A stretch of DNA of 45,624 nucleotides. Source: an uncultured Bacilli bacterium (lineage in GTDB: Bacteria; Bacillota_I; Bacilli_A; RF39; UBA660). This document shows, piece by piece, positions 33,103 through 42,189 of the stretch (positions within the stretch are counted from its first letter, which is position 1; each line of letters opens with the position of its first letter). The stretch lies in contig CALVRC010000010.1 of NCBI GenBank assembly GCA_944358445.1, positions 1-45,624 on the forward strand. The letters run 5' to 3'. Position numbers and translations under genes: made by a program. The notes under the pieces are model-generated. The model was given only the letters and a program-made list of their open reading frames with translations, did not search any database and was not told where the DNA came from.

Positions 33103-33796
33103 ATAAATTTTTTCTAAACTCCTTAAGTGAATTCAAAAAATCAATATTTTGTTTCTTTTCACTTTTTACCAAATCCTCTTCATAAGCTCTACCTATTATA
33201 CCATTACTTTGGCTTTTTGATAAGCTTTTTTTATTTTCTCTTTGAATACCATAAATTGGTGAAATAATATCAGAATTTTTAAATCCATGACTTTCTTTTT
33301 TAGGCTCTACATCTAAATTAGTTCTTAAATTATGCTCTTTATATGTATCCATTGCTGCATTAACCATAATATCAGCATTATTTTCAGCATGTTCTTCATA
33401 TTTATTAGTCTCTTGTTTTAATTTTTCAGCTTGAGCCATCAATTCCTGATAACTAATAATAGCATTTTCTTCTTGTTCTCTTTCAAACTCATCAATATCA
33501 TCAGTTTTTTCCTCTTGTTTTTCTAAATCCATACTCATTTGTTGATAAACTCTTTCTAACTCTTCTTTTGCAGCTTTCTGTTCATCAGTTAATTTTGATT
33601 CTTCTGTTATTTTTTCTACCTTTATTTCATCAGTATTATTATCTTCATTATCAAACCTTTCATCTTCACTAATCGGTTTTACTCTATCTCCCCTAATGGC
33701 AGCTCTAAATATGATTGTAGCCACAATTATAATAGCAACAAAAATAACACCAATAATAATTAAATCTCTATCCGCAATTTCAAATAAAATATTCAT
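33101..33796 (-). CDS. Single-TM, coiled-coil membrane protein, unknown
   Basis: 231 residues from ATG 33796 (TTGGAG eight bases upstream; a GTG at 33805 overlaps that site). One N-terminal TM helix (DLIIIGVIFVAIIIVATIIF) followed by a long, acidic, Glu/Lys-rich cytoplasmic region with predicted coiled coil (about 65-150) and a basic C-terminus. Architecture resembles envelope or division-associated membrane scaffolds, but no specific family is recognised. The gene has its own upstream region of about 215 bp (33797-34011) with a possible TATAGT -10 near 33890 and the terminator of the previous gene. Confidence 0.72.
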   Translation of the reverse strand: MNILFEIADRDLIIIGVIFVAIIIVATIIFRAAIRGDRVKPISEDERFDNEDNNTDEIKVEKITEESKLTDEQKAAKEELERVYQQMSMDLEKQEEKTDDIDEFEREQEENAIISYQELMAQAEKLKQETNKYEEHAENNADIMVNAAMDTYKEHNLRTNLDVEPKKESHGFKNSDIISPIYGIQRENKKSLSKSQSNGIIGRAYEEDLVKSEKKQNIDFLNSLKEFRKNL

Positions 33797-33991
33797 ACAA
33801 TCCACTCCAAATACTAAAGTTCAATAAAGCTTAAAAGAAATAAAAAACAAATTATTTTTGTTTTTTAAGACCCACTAGGCTCACATACTATATATACAGT
33901 TTACCACAAACCAAAATCATTTTCAAAGGTTTTAAAACATTTTCTTACATATTTTTTAAAATGGTTGATTTTTTTAAAAAAAAATTCAAAA

Positions 33992-34013
33992 AAGATAGAC
34001 CAAAGTCTATCTT
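33992..34013 (-). terminator. Terminator of the Yip1-like gene
   Basis: AAGATAGAC / GTCTATCTT, 9-bp stem, 4-nt loop, followed by TTTT and more Ts on the minus strand; overlaps the stop codon of the gene at 34012. Confidence 0.87.
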
Positions 34014-34704
34014 ATGATAAAATCATTGAAATAATAAACATAACTAATCCATAAAATACTGTTGTTATCAAATAAATATATCCATGTTTATTTTCATCTT
34101 TCACCCCTAAATTTTCAATACCTTTATATACGTAAACCATATTTAAAGTTGAGCCAAGTAAGAAAATAAGGAAACCTAAAACCGGATGAATAAACATAAA
34201 AATTGCAGCAACAAGTAAGGCAGTAGTTGTAATTATGGAATTAATCCCATACATTGTAAATACTTTTTTGAAACTTTTCTCTCCTTTAAACATAACAGAA
34301 TTTACTAAATATAAAAGTCCAGTATAAACAAATATAAAGGCAATTGCAATAATTAAAACTACAAAGAATATTTTCAAATATGGTATTTGCATTCTTCCCA
34401 TACCAACTGTATAAAGGGTTAAAGCACCCATAGAACTAGTTGCATCAGCTAAATTTTTAACTAAAGAAATAACAAATAAAGAAATTGCTAAAGAAAATAC
34501 TCCAAGTAATATTAAAGCTAAATTAAAATTACTCTCATCAGTATATTTTTTAATAGTACTAATAGGCTTAACAAACATTCCCTTTAAAACTTCCGATAAA
34601 TTTGTTCCTAAATTATTTGCTTGCGACTGAACAGTATTTGCCCTACAATCACAAACTTCTCCTTCCTCTAATTTTTTACCACAATGTATACAATATTTTG
34701 CCAT
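34012..34704 (-). CDS. Zinc-ribbon membrane protein (Yip1-like)
   Basis: 230 residues. N-terminal half zinc ribbon CIHCGKKLEEGEVCDC, then a linker and five TM helices (about 65-230) with the even spacing of Yip1-family proteins; the second part FKGEKSFKKVFTMYGINSII is typical of that group. Function unknown in bacteria. It follows the TcaA-like zinc-ribbon gene by 12 bp with a good GGAGGAG site, so both are probably one operon. Confidence 0.78.
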   Translation of the reverse strand: MAKYCIHCGKKLEEGEVCDCRANTVQSQANNLGTNLSEVLKGMFVKPISTIKKYTDESNFNLALILLGVFSLAISLFVISLVKNLADATSSMGALTLYTVGMGRMQIPYLKIFFVVLIIAIAFIFVYTGLLYLVNSVMFKGEKSFKKVFTMYGINSIITTTALLVAAIFMFIHPVLGFLIFLLGSTLNMVYVYKGIENLGVKDENKHGYIYLITTVFYGLVMFIISMILS

Positions 34705-34716
34705 TAACTCTCCTCC

Positions 34717-35898
34717 TTAAAATCTTGAAAAATAAGTTGCTAAACTTGTCATATCTACAAGTTTAAAGCCATTATTATAATCAAATGTTAAATAAGCAGT
34801 ATCATCGTCTGAATTTGAAATAATATCATCTGAAAAATAATCTTTTACTGAATATTTATATTCCAAACTAACTGTTACATATAAATATCCATCTTCTGTA
34901 ATTGAAAGCCTTTCAACATCTAAATCAGTTAATTCATAAGATTTTAGTTCACTACTCTTAACAGATCTTGCAAAAGAACCATAAGCATCTTCCAAATCAG
35001 TTAAATCAGAATCTTTATATTCATAATCTTTTTTAATATCACTAAAAGATTTAGAATCAATCGCTGATTTATAAAGTTTATTAACATTCTCTTTAATTGA
35101 ACTTTCTAAATTCTTCTCATCTTTATCAGATAATTCAAAAGTATTAATAGTAGTGCTATAACCACTAACATCTATTTTACTCTCAGTAGTAAGTCCATTT
35201 TTTAAAGTAATTTTTGCATCATAATCACCTTTAAAAAGTGTTGGAATTACATAAGTATCATATCTAGTACTATCACTATCTTTTTTATACTTAGAAGAAA
35301 CCTCTACACCCTCTAAACTTAAAGTTGCCCCTTTAAATACCGTAATCTCATAATCTTCTTCAATTAAAGAACTGCCATCACTAATTTTCCAATTATCAAA
35401 TATTAACATTTTATTTTTCTTATCTTTAACCAAATAAATTGTTTTTTCTAAAGCAGATTGTCTTCCTTCTAAAGTATAACTAATTTTAACTTGTGCTGAT
35501 AATCCGTCATTAGATATTTGTTCACTAACAACTTGATAATTAACTAAATCTTTATCATCATTATCCACAACCTCATTAAAAATTTTCTTAGAAGTAAATT
35601 CGCTATCGGGAACATTGATATAATCATAAAGCTTATTTGTATCATCATTCATTAAAGCCACAAAATAACCTTCAGCTATTTTTGATGGTGTATAATTATT
35701 AGATAAAATTATTCCTCCACCACCCAAAACAACCACTAAAGCTATAACAACGGCAATAATAATTTTATTTTTTTTGCTCATCGGTTTTTTAGTCTTCTTA
35801 GGTAAAATTACTTTGCTTTCTTCAGCTATCTTAGTTCCACAAAACTCGCAAAATTGTGCCTCCTCCTTATTTTTTTTACCGCACTTAGGACAAAACAT
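34717..35898 (-). CDS. Zinc-ribbon, single-TM protein (TcaA-like)
   Basis: 393 residues. N-terminal zinc ribbon CPKCGKKNKEEAQFCEFCG, basic stretch, one TM helix (IIIAVVIALVVVLGGGGIIL, about 49-68) and a large outer region of repeated NTF2-like/beta domains (residues ~75-390). This layout matches the TcaA/YvbJ-type membrane proteins of Bacillota, implicated in envelope stress or glycopeptide response in staphylococci. The assignment to TcaA itself is tentative. First gene of a two-gene operon with the Yip1-like gene. Confidence 0.78.
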   Translation of the reverse strand: MFCPKCGKKNKEEAQFCEFCGTKIAEESKVILPKKTKKPMSKKNKIIIAVVIALVVVLGGGGIILSNNYTPSKIAEGYFVALMNDDTNKLYDYINVPDSEFTSKKIFNEVVDNDDKDLVNYQVVSEQISNDGLSAQVKISYTLEGRQSALEKTIYLVKDKKNKMLIFDNWKISDGSSLIEEDYEITVFKGATLSLEGVEVSSKYKKDSDSTRYDTYVIPTLFKGDYDAKITLKNGLTTESKIDVSGYSTTINTFELSDKDEKNLESSIKENVNKLYKSAIDSKSFSDIKKDYEYKDSDLTDLEDAYGSFARSVKSSELKSYELTDLDVERLSITEDGYLYVTVSLEYKYSVKDYFSDDIISNSDDDTAYLTFDYNNGFKLVDMTSLATYFSRF

Positions 35899-35968
35899 AA
35901 ACCCTACTCCTTTCTAAGATAAAGTACCTCTCTATCTGCTTTAATTATATACTATTAAATTAATTTTA

Positions 35969-36841
35969 TCAATTATTTTTAATATATTTATCAAACCCTT
36001 CAGTCATAGTAATTTCATCATTTATCCATAAAGCTTCAGCATGATAATCATTAACTAATTTTTTTCCTTCATCCATATCCATCAAATATAAACTATTGAC
36101 AAGCATATTAGCTGTTAAATTATCATCAGCAATCACCACTACCCCGTCATATTTACTTTCTTTCTTACTAGTTTTAGGATTAACCATATAACTTTTAAAT
36201 TTACTAACTGTATTTCTAGTAGCCATAGATTTATTTTCTAAATTAATTAAATATAAAACCTCGTCACTATTAGGTTTATTTATACTAATAGAATACTCAC
36301 CCTTATCATAATAATCACCTGCTGTAATATCACCATCTTCTGACACAATATATTTTTTAATATCATTTTGTTTAAAATAATATAAAACCTCATTAGTCGC
36401 ATAACTACCTATAATATTTTCAAAATTAAAATCAATATCATTAACTAATTTATTCTCTTTAATTTCTACCTTTTCAATTTCACTTTTAAAATTATATTCT
36501 TTATCACTTTTTATATTTTCAAGTAACTTTCCACTAGTAACATCAATATATCCATCAGTTTTATAATAAAGAATTTTTCCATATTCAACTAAAGTTTTTT
36601 TATCCTCATCAAGCTTCCCACTTAAATCAATATCATCATATTTCTTATATATATTATTTATTTCTTCAGTTATCTTTTTATGATTAACCTTATCATAAAT
36701 CTTATAAGTAATAGTTTCCCCATAATAATTAAATGTTTCCATATATATTTTCTTTTCGTTAAAAAATAAAATCCAAATAAATAAAATAATTATTACAACT
36801 AAAATTATATAATTTCTTTTATCGAGTATTTTTTTTACCAT
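35969..36841 (-). CDS. ApbE-like FAD:protein FMN transferase homologue with degraded active site
   Basis: 290 residues from ATG 36841 (GGTGA five bases upstream), with an N-terminal TM anchor instead of a lipobox. The ApbE layout can be followed: METFNYYGETITYKIY start, YIVSEDGDITAGDYYDKGEYSI corresponding to the GGD strand, MATRNTVSKFKSYMVNPKT (the ATSG/H-NP-TG region) and a C-terminal ADDNLTANMLVNSLYLM. Key residues are changed: the D-x-G-G-x-x-K-G motif is NFENIIGSYA, and the Mg-binding Asp of the last helix is Asn. It is probably not a normal flavinyltransferase. No RNF/NQR target gene is nearby. Confidence 0.7.
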   Translation of the reverse strand: MVKKILDKRNYIILVVIIILFIWILFFNEKKIYMETFNYYGETITYKIYDKVNHKKITEEINNIYKKYDDIDLSGKLDEDKKTLVEYGKILYYKTDGYIDVTSGKLLENIKSDKEYNFKSEIEKVEIKENKLVNDIDFNFENIIGSYATNEVLYYFKQNDIKKYIVSEDGDITAGDYYDKGEYSISINKPNSDEVLYLINLENKSMATRNTVSKFKSYMVNPKTSKKESKYDGVVVIADDNLTANMLVNSLYLMDMDEGKKLVNDYHAEALWINDEITMTEGFDKYIKNN

Positions 36842-36868
36842 ATTATTCACCATTTAAAGTATAACAAA

Positions 36869-36892
36869 AGACCAAGCATATAAGCAAGGTCT
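36869..36892 (-). terminator. Terminator of the secreted-protein gene
   Basis: AGACC-TT-GC / GC-TT-GGTCT with an internal mismatch, followed by TTTTG; overlaps the stop codon. Confidence 0.7.
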
Positions 36893-38183
36893 AATTTGTA
36901 ATTATAAATGGATTACCCTCAGTTCCATCTCCTATTAAAGTGATAGAAGATGTTAGATATAGAGTTGGGGAAATACCAGCAACTGAAACTCTCGCTGTAA
37001 GCCCAGGCATGTAACCTGCATAACTACTGCTACCCTCAACAACTATAACAAATCTATTATTACCGTCATCAGGAGAAATAGTCCATAAATAACCTCCAGA
37101 TGGTACAATACCATACATCCAATTGGTTGTTAAGCATGTTGCTCTATTTGTATTATTTATATTCATATTTTCACATTGTTCTTTATTTGTATTTGCTCTT
37201 AAATATTCACTTGCTGTTATTGTTCCTACACTTGCATTTTGGGATTGTGTTCCATTTTCATCATTTATTTGTCCAGCTAAATCAGTATTGTTATATGTTA
37301 CTCCACCTATACTCCATGTATGTGATACTATTTTATCCTTATTTATTGTTATTGTTGGTAAATATGTATCATTTAAATATGTTTTTATATCTGATGTTTC
37401 CCATGCATTACTATCTCCAGAATCAAAAGACATATTATCAATACTTTCATTTCTCATTATCTTTAATGTATTATCAGCCCCTATAGAAATTATTCTCCAC
37501 ATTTCATTATTAAAAGTTATATAATTATTTGGATTTACTCCTTTATAAGTATATTTCCCTGGTTCATATTCATCTGCATACAATCCATCACCCTCAGTAA
37601 CAACCAAATCTTTTAAATCTTCTGTAGTTAATATATCTCCAGGCCCTGGTCCTACAATGCTTCCATTACCTTGTTCATATGTTAAATCTACTTTTAATGT
37701 ACTATCTAAATCAGCAGGTTGACTTGTTACAGCAGTATTGTATGTCACTTTTACTTGCATAGTTGCAGTTTCTCCTACATTTAAAGGATCTCCTTCATTT
37801 ACTCCTGAAGTCTCAAATAAAATTGCACTATTACTTGCATCTGTTTTACTTATTGTTTTTAATACTGCATCTATAGTTCCCTGATTTTCGATAGTAATAT
37901 CATATGTTATTGAATCTCCTGGAGACTGTAATGTTGTTCCAAAAGTTGCACTCGTATCATTATATGTTGTTACATCTGGCTTATCGGCTGCTCCTCCACT
38001 TTTACTTGATACTTCTATACCAGTTATTTTTACTAAGAAATTACTTGCTATATTTGATGTTCCTGATATTTTAAGTTGACTAGAAAATGCCGCATATCCT
38101 ACTCCCATTATGACTAATATCATACATAAGCCGGCGATTATATAATTCCTATTAGTTCTACTTAATTTTCTATTCATTTTCAT
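36891..38183 (-). CDS. Secreted/surface TasA- or camelysin-like protein
   Basis: 430 residues from ATG 38183 (AAAGGAGTG just upstream). N-terminal basic stretch and hydrophobic core (YIIAGLCMILVIMGVGYAAF), the pattern of SipW-type signal sequences; residues ~45-185 form a TasA/camelysin-like beta domain (GDSITYDITIENQGTIDAVL), then a Gly/Pro linker and a C-terminal ~220-residue domain (NNEMWRIISIGADNTLKIMR, SDIKTYLNDTYLPTI, GYLWTISPDDGN, SPTLYLTSS) of a type frequent in surface proteins of uncultured gut Bacillota. No LPXTG. It has a paralogue at the left window edge with the same upstream element. No SipW gene is in the window. Confidence 0.78.
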   Translation of the reverse strand: MKMNRKLSRTNRNYIIAGLCMILVIMGVGYAAFSSQLKISGTSNIASNFLVKITGIEVSSKSGGAADKPDVTTYNDTSATFGTTLQSPGDSITYDITIENQGTIDAVLKTISKTDASNSAILFETSGVNEGDPLNVGETATMQVKVTYNTAVTSQPADLDSTLKVDLTYEQGNGSIVGPGPGDILTTEDLKDLVVTEGDGLYADEYEPGKYTYKGVNPNNYITFNNEMWRIISIGADNTLKIMRNESIDNMSFDSGDSNAWETSDIKTYLNDTYLPTITINKDKIVSHTWSIGGVTYNNTDLAGQINDENGTQSQNASVGTITASEYLRANTNKEQCENMNINNTNRATCLTTNWMYGIVPSGGYLWTISPDDGNNRFVIVVEGSSSYAGYMPGLTARVSVAGISPTLYLTSSITLIGDGTEGNPFIITN

Positions 38184-38214
38184 ACACTCCTTTATCTTAC
38201 AAAAACAGTATAAA

Positions 38215-38293
38215 CAAAAAAACAAGTAATATTTTTGAAAAATCATTTTCCTTGATATTTACTTGTCATTTTTTATTTACTATATGAAAACAA
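38215..38293 (-). promoter_or_regulatory. Leader repeat B with terminator-like hairpin
   Basis: Counterpart of 181-258 (four differences, one of them a 1-nt insertion). On the minus strand ACAAGTAA/TTACTTGT plus TTTTTTTG forms a terminator-like structure 32 bp before ATG 38183. It follows the Fic gene, so it may terminate that transcript, or it may act as an attenuator for the secreted-protein gene. Confidence 0.6.
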
Positions 38294-38337
38294 TCATATT
38301 TTATAACTAACATATTATATTTAATGAGAAAGATAAA

Positions 38338-39330
38338 TTAAACTTTATAATACATTTGATTTTTACTAGTTGGTTTATCAGGAATAGTAAGCTTAACTAA
38401 TCCCTCTTTAATTGCCGGTTCAAGATAATTACCTCTAAGTGTTTCCTTAGATTTAATTCCTAATTTATCCATAATTTCATTCGCACTCATAGGAACATCA
38501 TATTCCATAACATCTAATAATTTTTTAATATAAATATTAGAATTTATAATCGTATCTTGTGAAAGATTTATAATTTCCCCTAACACTTCATCAATCATTT
38601 TAAGCATAAACATTATAAATTTATTTGAATTACCACATTTATTACATTCATTAATTGTTTCGTAATATTCATCTTGATATTTAAAAATTTGTGTTTCAAT
38701 TGGTAAATATTCAAAAAACTTTTTATATTTTGAAAGTATAACTGTTTGCCATAATCTAGCTGTTCTACCATTGCCGTCATTAAAAGGATGAATAAAGACA
38801 AATTCATAATGAAATATTGAAGAAAGTATTAACGGATGAATAATATCTTTATTCTCATTCATCCAGTCAAAAAGATTATTCATCAAAATAGGAACTCTAT
38901 CCGCAGGAGGTGCCATAAATATACATTTATCACCATCAAAAACACCTTCATCACCTGTTCTAAATTCACCAAAGTCATCTACAGTTAAATAAGTCAAATA
39001 TCCATGTGCTTTCTTTAAATCATTCAAACTGTATGGATTATAACTTCCTATTTGTTCATAAGCTTTATAAGCATTTTTTACTTCCTGAACTTCTTTTTGT
39101 GGACCAAGAACTAACTTACCATTAATAATGTCTTTAACTTGTCCTAAAGATAAAGAATTAGCCTCTATTGCTAGTGAAGAATGAATTGATTTAATACGGT
39201 TATTTCTCCTAAGTATTGGCATCTTATCTAAATAAGCATAATTACTTAACTTACCTATTTTTTCCATAATAGAAGAAACTAAATTTAACATATCATTACT
39301 TATTTCAAAAGGTGGTACATATTTATCCAT
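38338..39330 (-). CDS. Fic family protein (class II-like, self-inhibited)
   Basis: 330 residues. Fic core motif HPFNDGNGRTARLW (about 175-188), which is the full HxFxDGNGRxxR signature of active AMP-transferases. The inhibitory helix lies N-terminal (SSLAIEANSLSLGQV; S-x3-E-A-N instead of E-G-N), as in class II Fic proteins. The C-terminal ~60 residues form a winged helix (PMSANEIMDKLGIKSKETLRG). Such stand-alone Fic proteins AMPylate themselves or DNA gyrase/topoisomerase-like targets; here the target is unknown. GAGGCGAT precedes the ATG. Confidence 0.92.
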   Translation of the reverse strand: MDKYVPPFEISNDMLNLVSSIMEKIGKLSNYAYLDKMPILRRNNRIKSIHSSLAIEANSLSLGQVKDIINGKLVLGPQKEVQEVKNAYKAYEQIGSYNPYSLNDLKKAHGYLTYLTVDDFGEFRTGDEGVFDGDKCIFMAPPADRVPILMNNLFDWMNENKDIIHPLILSSIFHYEFVFIHPFNDGNGRTARLWQTVILSKYKKFFEYLPIETQIFKYQDEYYETINECNKCGNSNKFIMFMLKMIDEVLGEIINLSQDTIINSNIYIKKLLDVMEYDVPMSANEIMDKLGIKSKETLRGNYLEPAIKEGLVKLTIPDKPTSKNQMYYKV

Positions 39331-39367
39331 TTATATCGCCTCTTTAATATATATTATACCAAAAAAA

Positions 39368-39390
39368 CAAGATAATTTCTAGTTATCTTG
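39368..39390 (-). terminator. Terminator of the glycosyltransferase gene
   Basis: CAAGATAA / TTATCTTG, 7-nt loop, followed by TTTTTTTGG on the minus strand. Confidence 0.85.
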
Positions 39391-39410
39391 CTTAAATCTT
39401 GCTTATTATC

Positions 39411-40427
39411 TTACTTATTTACTAAATCTTTTTCTAAAACATATTCATAAACTTTCTTTAATTTATAACCTATTTTCTTTATATCTCTTTCTAAAGCTAC
39501 CTTATATCCTTCCAAAGTTAAATCTGGTAATTTATCTTTTAAAATTAATTTTATCTTATACTCAAAATCATCGATATTCTTAGCTTTATAAACATTAACA
39601 CCATCTTTAAGCCAATCATCATAAATGGGAATATCACTAATTAATGTTTTTGTTTTCATAGCTAATGCCTCTAACAAAACAATCCCCTCAGTCTCTTCCT
39701 TAGTTGGAAAAATATATAAATCACATCCAGCATACGCATCTTTAAGTTCATCGCTTTTAACATAACCCGGAAAAATAACATTATCCGTTTTATTTTTAAT
39801 AGCTTCACTTATTTTAACAGGAATAAGTGAAGGTTTAGTATAACCAAACCAAATAAATTTATATTCTGGCATTCTTCTAGCAAGTTCTAAAAACTCCAAA
39901 ATACCTTTTCTTTCAATATAGAGTCCAACAGCCATAATAACTTTATCATCATTACTAAAACCATACTTTTCCCTAAACCTTTTTCTACTATCTTTATCAG
40001 CTTTAAAGAAATCCAAATCAATTCCGTTAGAAATTGGAATAATTTCCTTACCCAAGTCATATTTTTCTAAAACTCTCTTAGAATATTCTGTTGGAGTAAT
40101 TAATAAGTCAGCTGATCCGTAACATATTTTAAGCCACTGACGAAATATTGGCGAAACTCCATTAGAAAGTTTAAAAGAATTACGAAAATCTTCTTCAGTT
40201 GAATGCGCATGAAAAATAACCTTCTTACCCATCTGTTTACACTTTTTAGCAAGCATTAAAGATTCGGGAAAAATGGTATTAATATGTACAATATCAAAAT
40301 CATCATCAGGATTGGTTGTATAAGGAACATGCACTAAATCCAAAGCTTTCATTTGATGAACAATAGCCTTGCCAACTCCACTTTTTTCAACATCTTTAAA
40401 CTTTCCAGTATGTAGTAATATTTTCAT
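39411..40427 (-). CDS. GT4-family glycosyltransferase
   Basis: 338 residues with a GT-B fold: N-terminal acceptor domain (MKILLHTGKFKDVEKSGVGKAI, HINTIFPESL, FHAHSTEEDF) and C-terminal nucleotide-sugar domain (AVGLYIERKGILEFLELA, VIFPGYVKSDELKDAYAGCD) with the EX7E motif in EETEGIVLLEAL. The closest known functional types by appearance are diacylglycerol glucosyltransferases (glycolipid synthesis) and related lipid glycosyltransferases of Bacilli; the acceptor cannot be fixed from sequence. It follows the PRC-barrel gene by 9 bp. Confidence 0.88.
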   Translation of the reverse strand: MKILLHTGKFKDVEKSGVGKAIVHQMKALDLVHVPYTTNPDDDFDIVHINTIFPESLMLAKKCKQMGKKVIFHAHSTEEDFRNSFKLSNGVSPIFRQWLKICYGSADLLITPTEYSKRVLEKYDLGKEIIPISNGIDLDFFKADKDSRKRFREKYGFSNDDKVIMAVGLYIERKGILEFLELARRMPEYKFIWFGYTKPSLIPVKISEAIKNKTDNVIFPGYVKSDELKDAYAGCDLYIFPTKEETEGIVLLEALAMKTKTLISDIPIYDDWLKDGVNVYKAKNIDDFEYKIKLILKDKLPDLTLEGYKVALERDIKKIGYKLKKVYEYVLEKDLVNK

Positions 40428-40436
40428 AATCTCCTC

Positions 40437-40658
40437 CTAGGTATTTACATTTACTAGTATAACATCTTTACCAATCTTGTCAATTTGAGACCATTTTATT
40501 TTAAAAGCAGCTCCACTAAAAAAAATAAATCTCCTTCTTTGCACACTCATTTCAATAATCTTCCCTTCATTATCTAAACTAACATCAATTATTGAACCAA
40601 CCTTTTTACCATCAAAAACATTGATAATATCCTTACTTTGTAAATCAGAAAGCATCAT
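40437..40658 (-). CDS. PRC-barrel protein, YlmC/YmxH sporulation type
   Basis: 73 residues. SDLQSKDIINVFDGKKVGSI, DVSLDNEGKIIEMSV and a hydrophobic middle with IKWSQIDKIGKDVILV match the YlmC/YmxH small PRC-barrel family, often found in spore-formers. GGGGGTAGT precedes two consecutive ATGs; either may be used. Together with sigG it supports sporulation capacity. It lies upstream of the glycosyltransferase gene on the same transcript. Confidence 0.85.
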   Translation of the reverse strand: MMLSDLQSKDIINVFDGKKVGSIIDVSLDNEGKIIEMSVQRRRFIFFSGAAFKIKWSQIDKIGKDVILVNVNT

Positions 40659-40694
40659 ACTACTACCCCCATATAATTATATTAAAAACAAAAG

Positions 40695-40719
40695 AAGAAA
40701 ATGAATAAATCATTTTCTT
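40695..40719 (-). terminator. Terminator of the serine hydrolase gene
   Basis: AAGAAAATGA / TCATTTTCTT with a 5-nt loop, followed by CTTTTGTTTTT on the minus strand. Confidence 0.8.
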
Positions 40720-42149
40720 ACCATTTTAGTTCTTTCAAAAGTTTTATGTACCAAATCATCTAAAACACCACTTTGTTCCAATTCTGCTTTACGCATTAAC
40801 ACATTTTTAGCAAATCTTAATTTAAGTAAAGTATAAATTAATTCTTCTTTTAAAACATTAGTTATTCTTGTAAAAGGAACGCTATTAATAACCATTCCAT
40901 CATTATTTAAAATTTTAATATTTTTTTCAAAAACTTTAAATTTAACACCATCTTCAAAATAATTATTACAATTCAAAATTTTAAAATCATCATCAGCAAT
41001 AACAATTTCTCTTTCACCTTTACTAGAAAATGGATTAGCCAAAAAATTAGCCGTCAACTTATTTTTTAAATCAAAAATTGCCCATGTTCCCGTAAACCCT
41101 GTAATTGCAAAAGCTTCATCACTCATTACATCAGGTATATCGCTAATTCTAATTCCCTCTGGATGTTTATAATAAACACCCATTCCTCTATTTACTCTTT
41201 TAACATTACCATTATCCAAATTAATTGTACCATCTAAATTTAATAAAATAGGTGTAGAAATAGCTGGAGTAATCATTCTTATAATTGATTCATTTGATAA
41301 AAATCCATTATTCAAATTATCAAATAATTTAATTAAATCTTTAGAAGTACTAAATATACCAGCATGACCTGGATGTATTCCATAACTTTCCATAATTCTA
41401 GCCTTAGAATCGTTTACTTTCTCACCTTCTCTCATACCAGTTAAATTGCCAAAACTAATATCATAAGAAGTGTCTAAAAGATTCATCTCTTCATTAAAAT
41501 AATTATGAAAATAACAATCAGAATCCGGTAAAATATCTTTCAAAATAATAAATGGAATATCACTATAAACAAAAGTACTATCTTTCATAATTTTAGTAGC
41601 TAAAAGCCTTCTTTGAAATTCTTCTAAAGAAATATCTTTATCATCTAACCTACCGTCTGTTCTTAAATCATAATAAAATTTAGCCATTTTTTCTATAGGA
41701 ATATCTAATTCATACTTACCATCTTTATAATCTGAAACTAATCTATTTAAATCAAACTTTCCTTCCTCATTAAGTTTAAGTGTTTCTATAACTGTAAATA
41801 ATTTAGTCAAACTAGCTAAATCAAACCTTGTATTTTCATCAACTATCATATCATCATTTACTTTACCATCATAAGTATAAATAGATACACCACTTTTTTC
41901 ATCTTTAATACCAGTAGATAAACCAGGAACAAGTAAACTTATTGCCTTAACCGTTTTTAAATAATCATTTATTATTAAATCATATATTTCTTTAGGAAAA
42001 CCATCATTCATCGAAATAAGTTTATCTTTGACTGTATCAAACAGTTCTACTAAATAATGATAATTACTTAAATTACCATTTTTAACTAACTCATAAATTA
42101 ATTTATATTCTTCTGAAATAATAATATTTAAATATTCCTGTACATCCAT
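40710..42149 (-). CDS. Serine hydrolase, class C beta-lactamase/DD-peptidase fold
   Basis: 479 residues, cytoplasmic by appearance (no signal peptide). Nucleophile motif S-x-x-K in FDLASLTKLFTVIETL; the second motif is YSD (TFVYSDIPFIIL) in the usual Y-x-N place; near the C-terminus FAITGFTGTWAIFD contributes the third strand (HTG replaced by GFTGT, as in many esterase-type members). Such proteins act as beta-lactamases, D-stereospecific peptidases or esterases. The missing signal peptide makes a wall-directed role less likely. An N-terminal ~80-residue helical extension is unusual. Confidence 0.82.
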   Translation of the reverse strand: MDVQEYLNIIISEEYKLIYELVKNGNLSNYHYLVELFDTVKDKLISMNDGFPKEIYDLIINDYLKTVKAISLLVPGLSTGIKDEKSGVSIYTYDGKVNDDMIVDENTRFDLASLTKLFTVIETLKLNEEGKFDLNRLVSDYKDGKYELDIPIEKMAKFYYDLRTDGRLDDKDISLEEFQRRLLATKIMKDSTFVYSDIPFIILKDILPDSDCYFHNYFNEEMNLLDTSYDISFGNLTGMREGEKVNDSKARIMESYGIHPGHAGIFSTSKDLIKLFDNLNNGFLSNESIIRMITPAISTPILLNLDGTINLDNGNVKRVNRGMGVYYKHPEGIRISDIPDVMSDEAFAITGFTGTWAIFDLKNKLTANFLANPFSSKGEREIVIADDDFKILNCNNYFEDGVKFKVFEKNIKILNNDGMVINSVPFTRITNVLKEELIYTLLKLRFAKNVLMRKAELEQSGVLDDLVHKTFERTKMVRK

Positions 42150-42189
42150 AAAATCACTTCCAATAAAAATGTATTATAAACATTTATTG

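Noticed and set aside
33842-33868. Terminator-like hairpin in the leader of the coiled-coil gene
   Set aside because: AAAAACAAA/TTTGTTTTT has only one G-C pair; in such AT-rich sequence this is expected by chance.
36891-38183. LPXTG-anchored protein
   Set aside because: No sorting motif or C-terminal TM helix; the protein ends in the folded domain.
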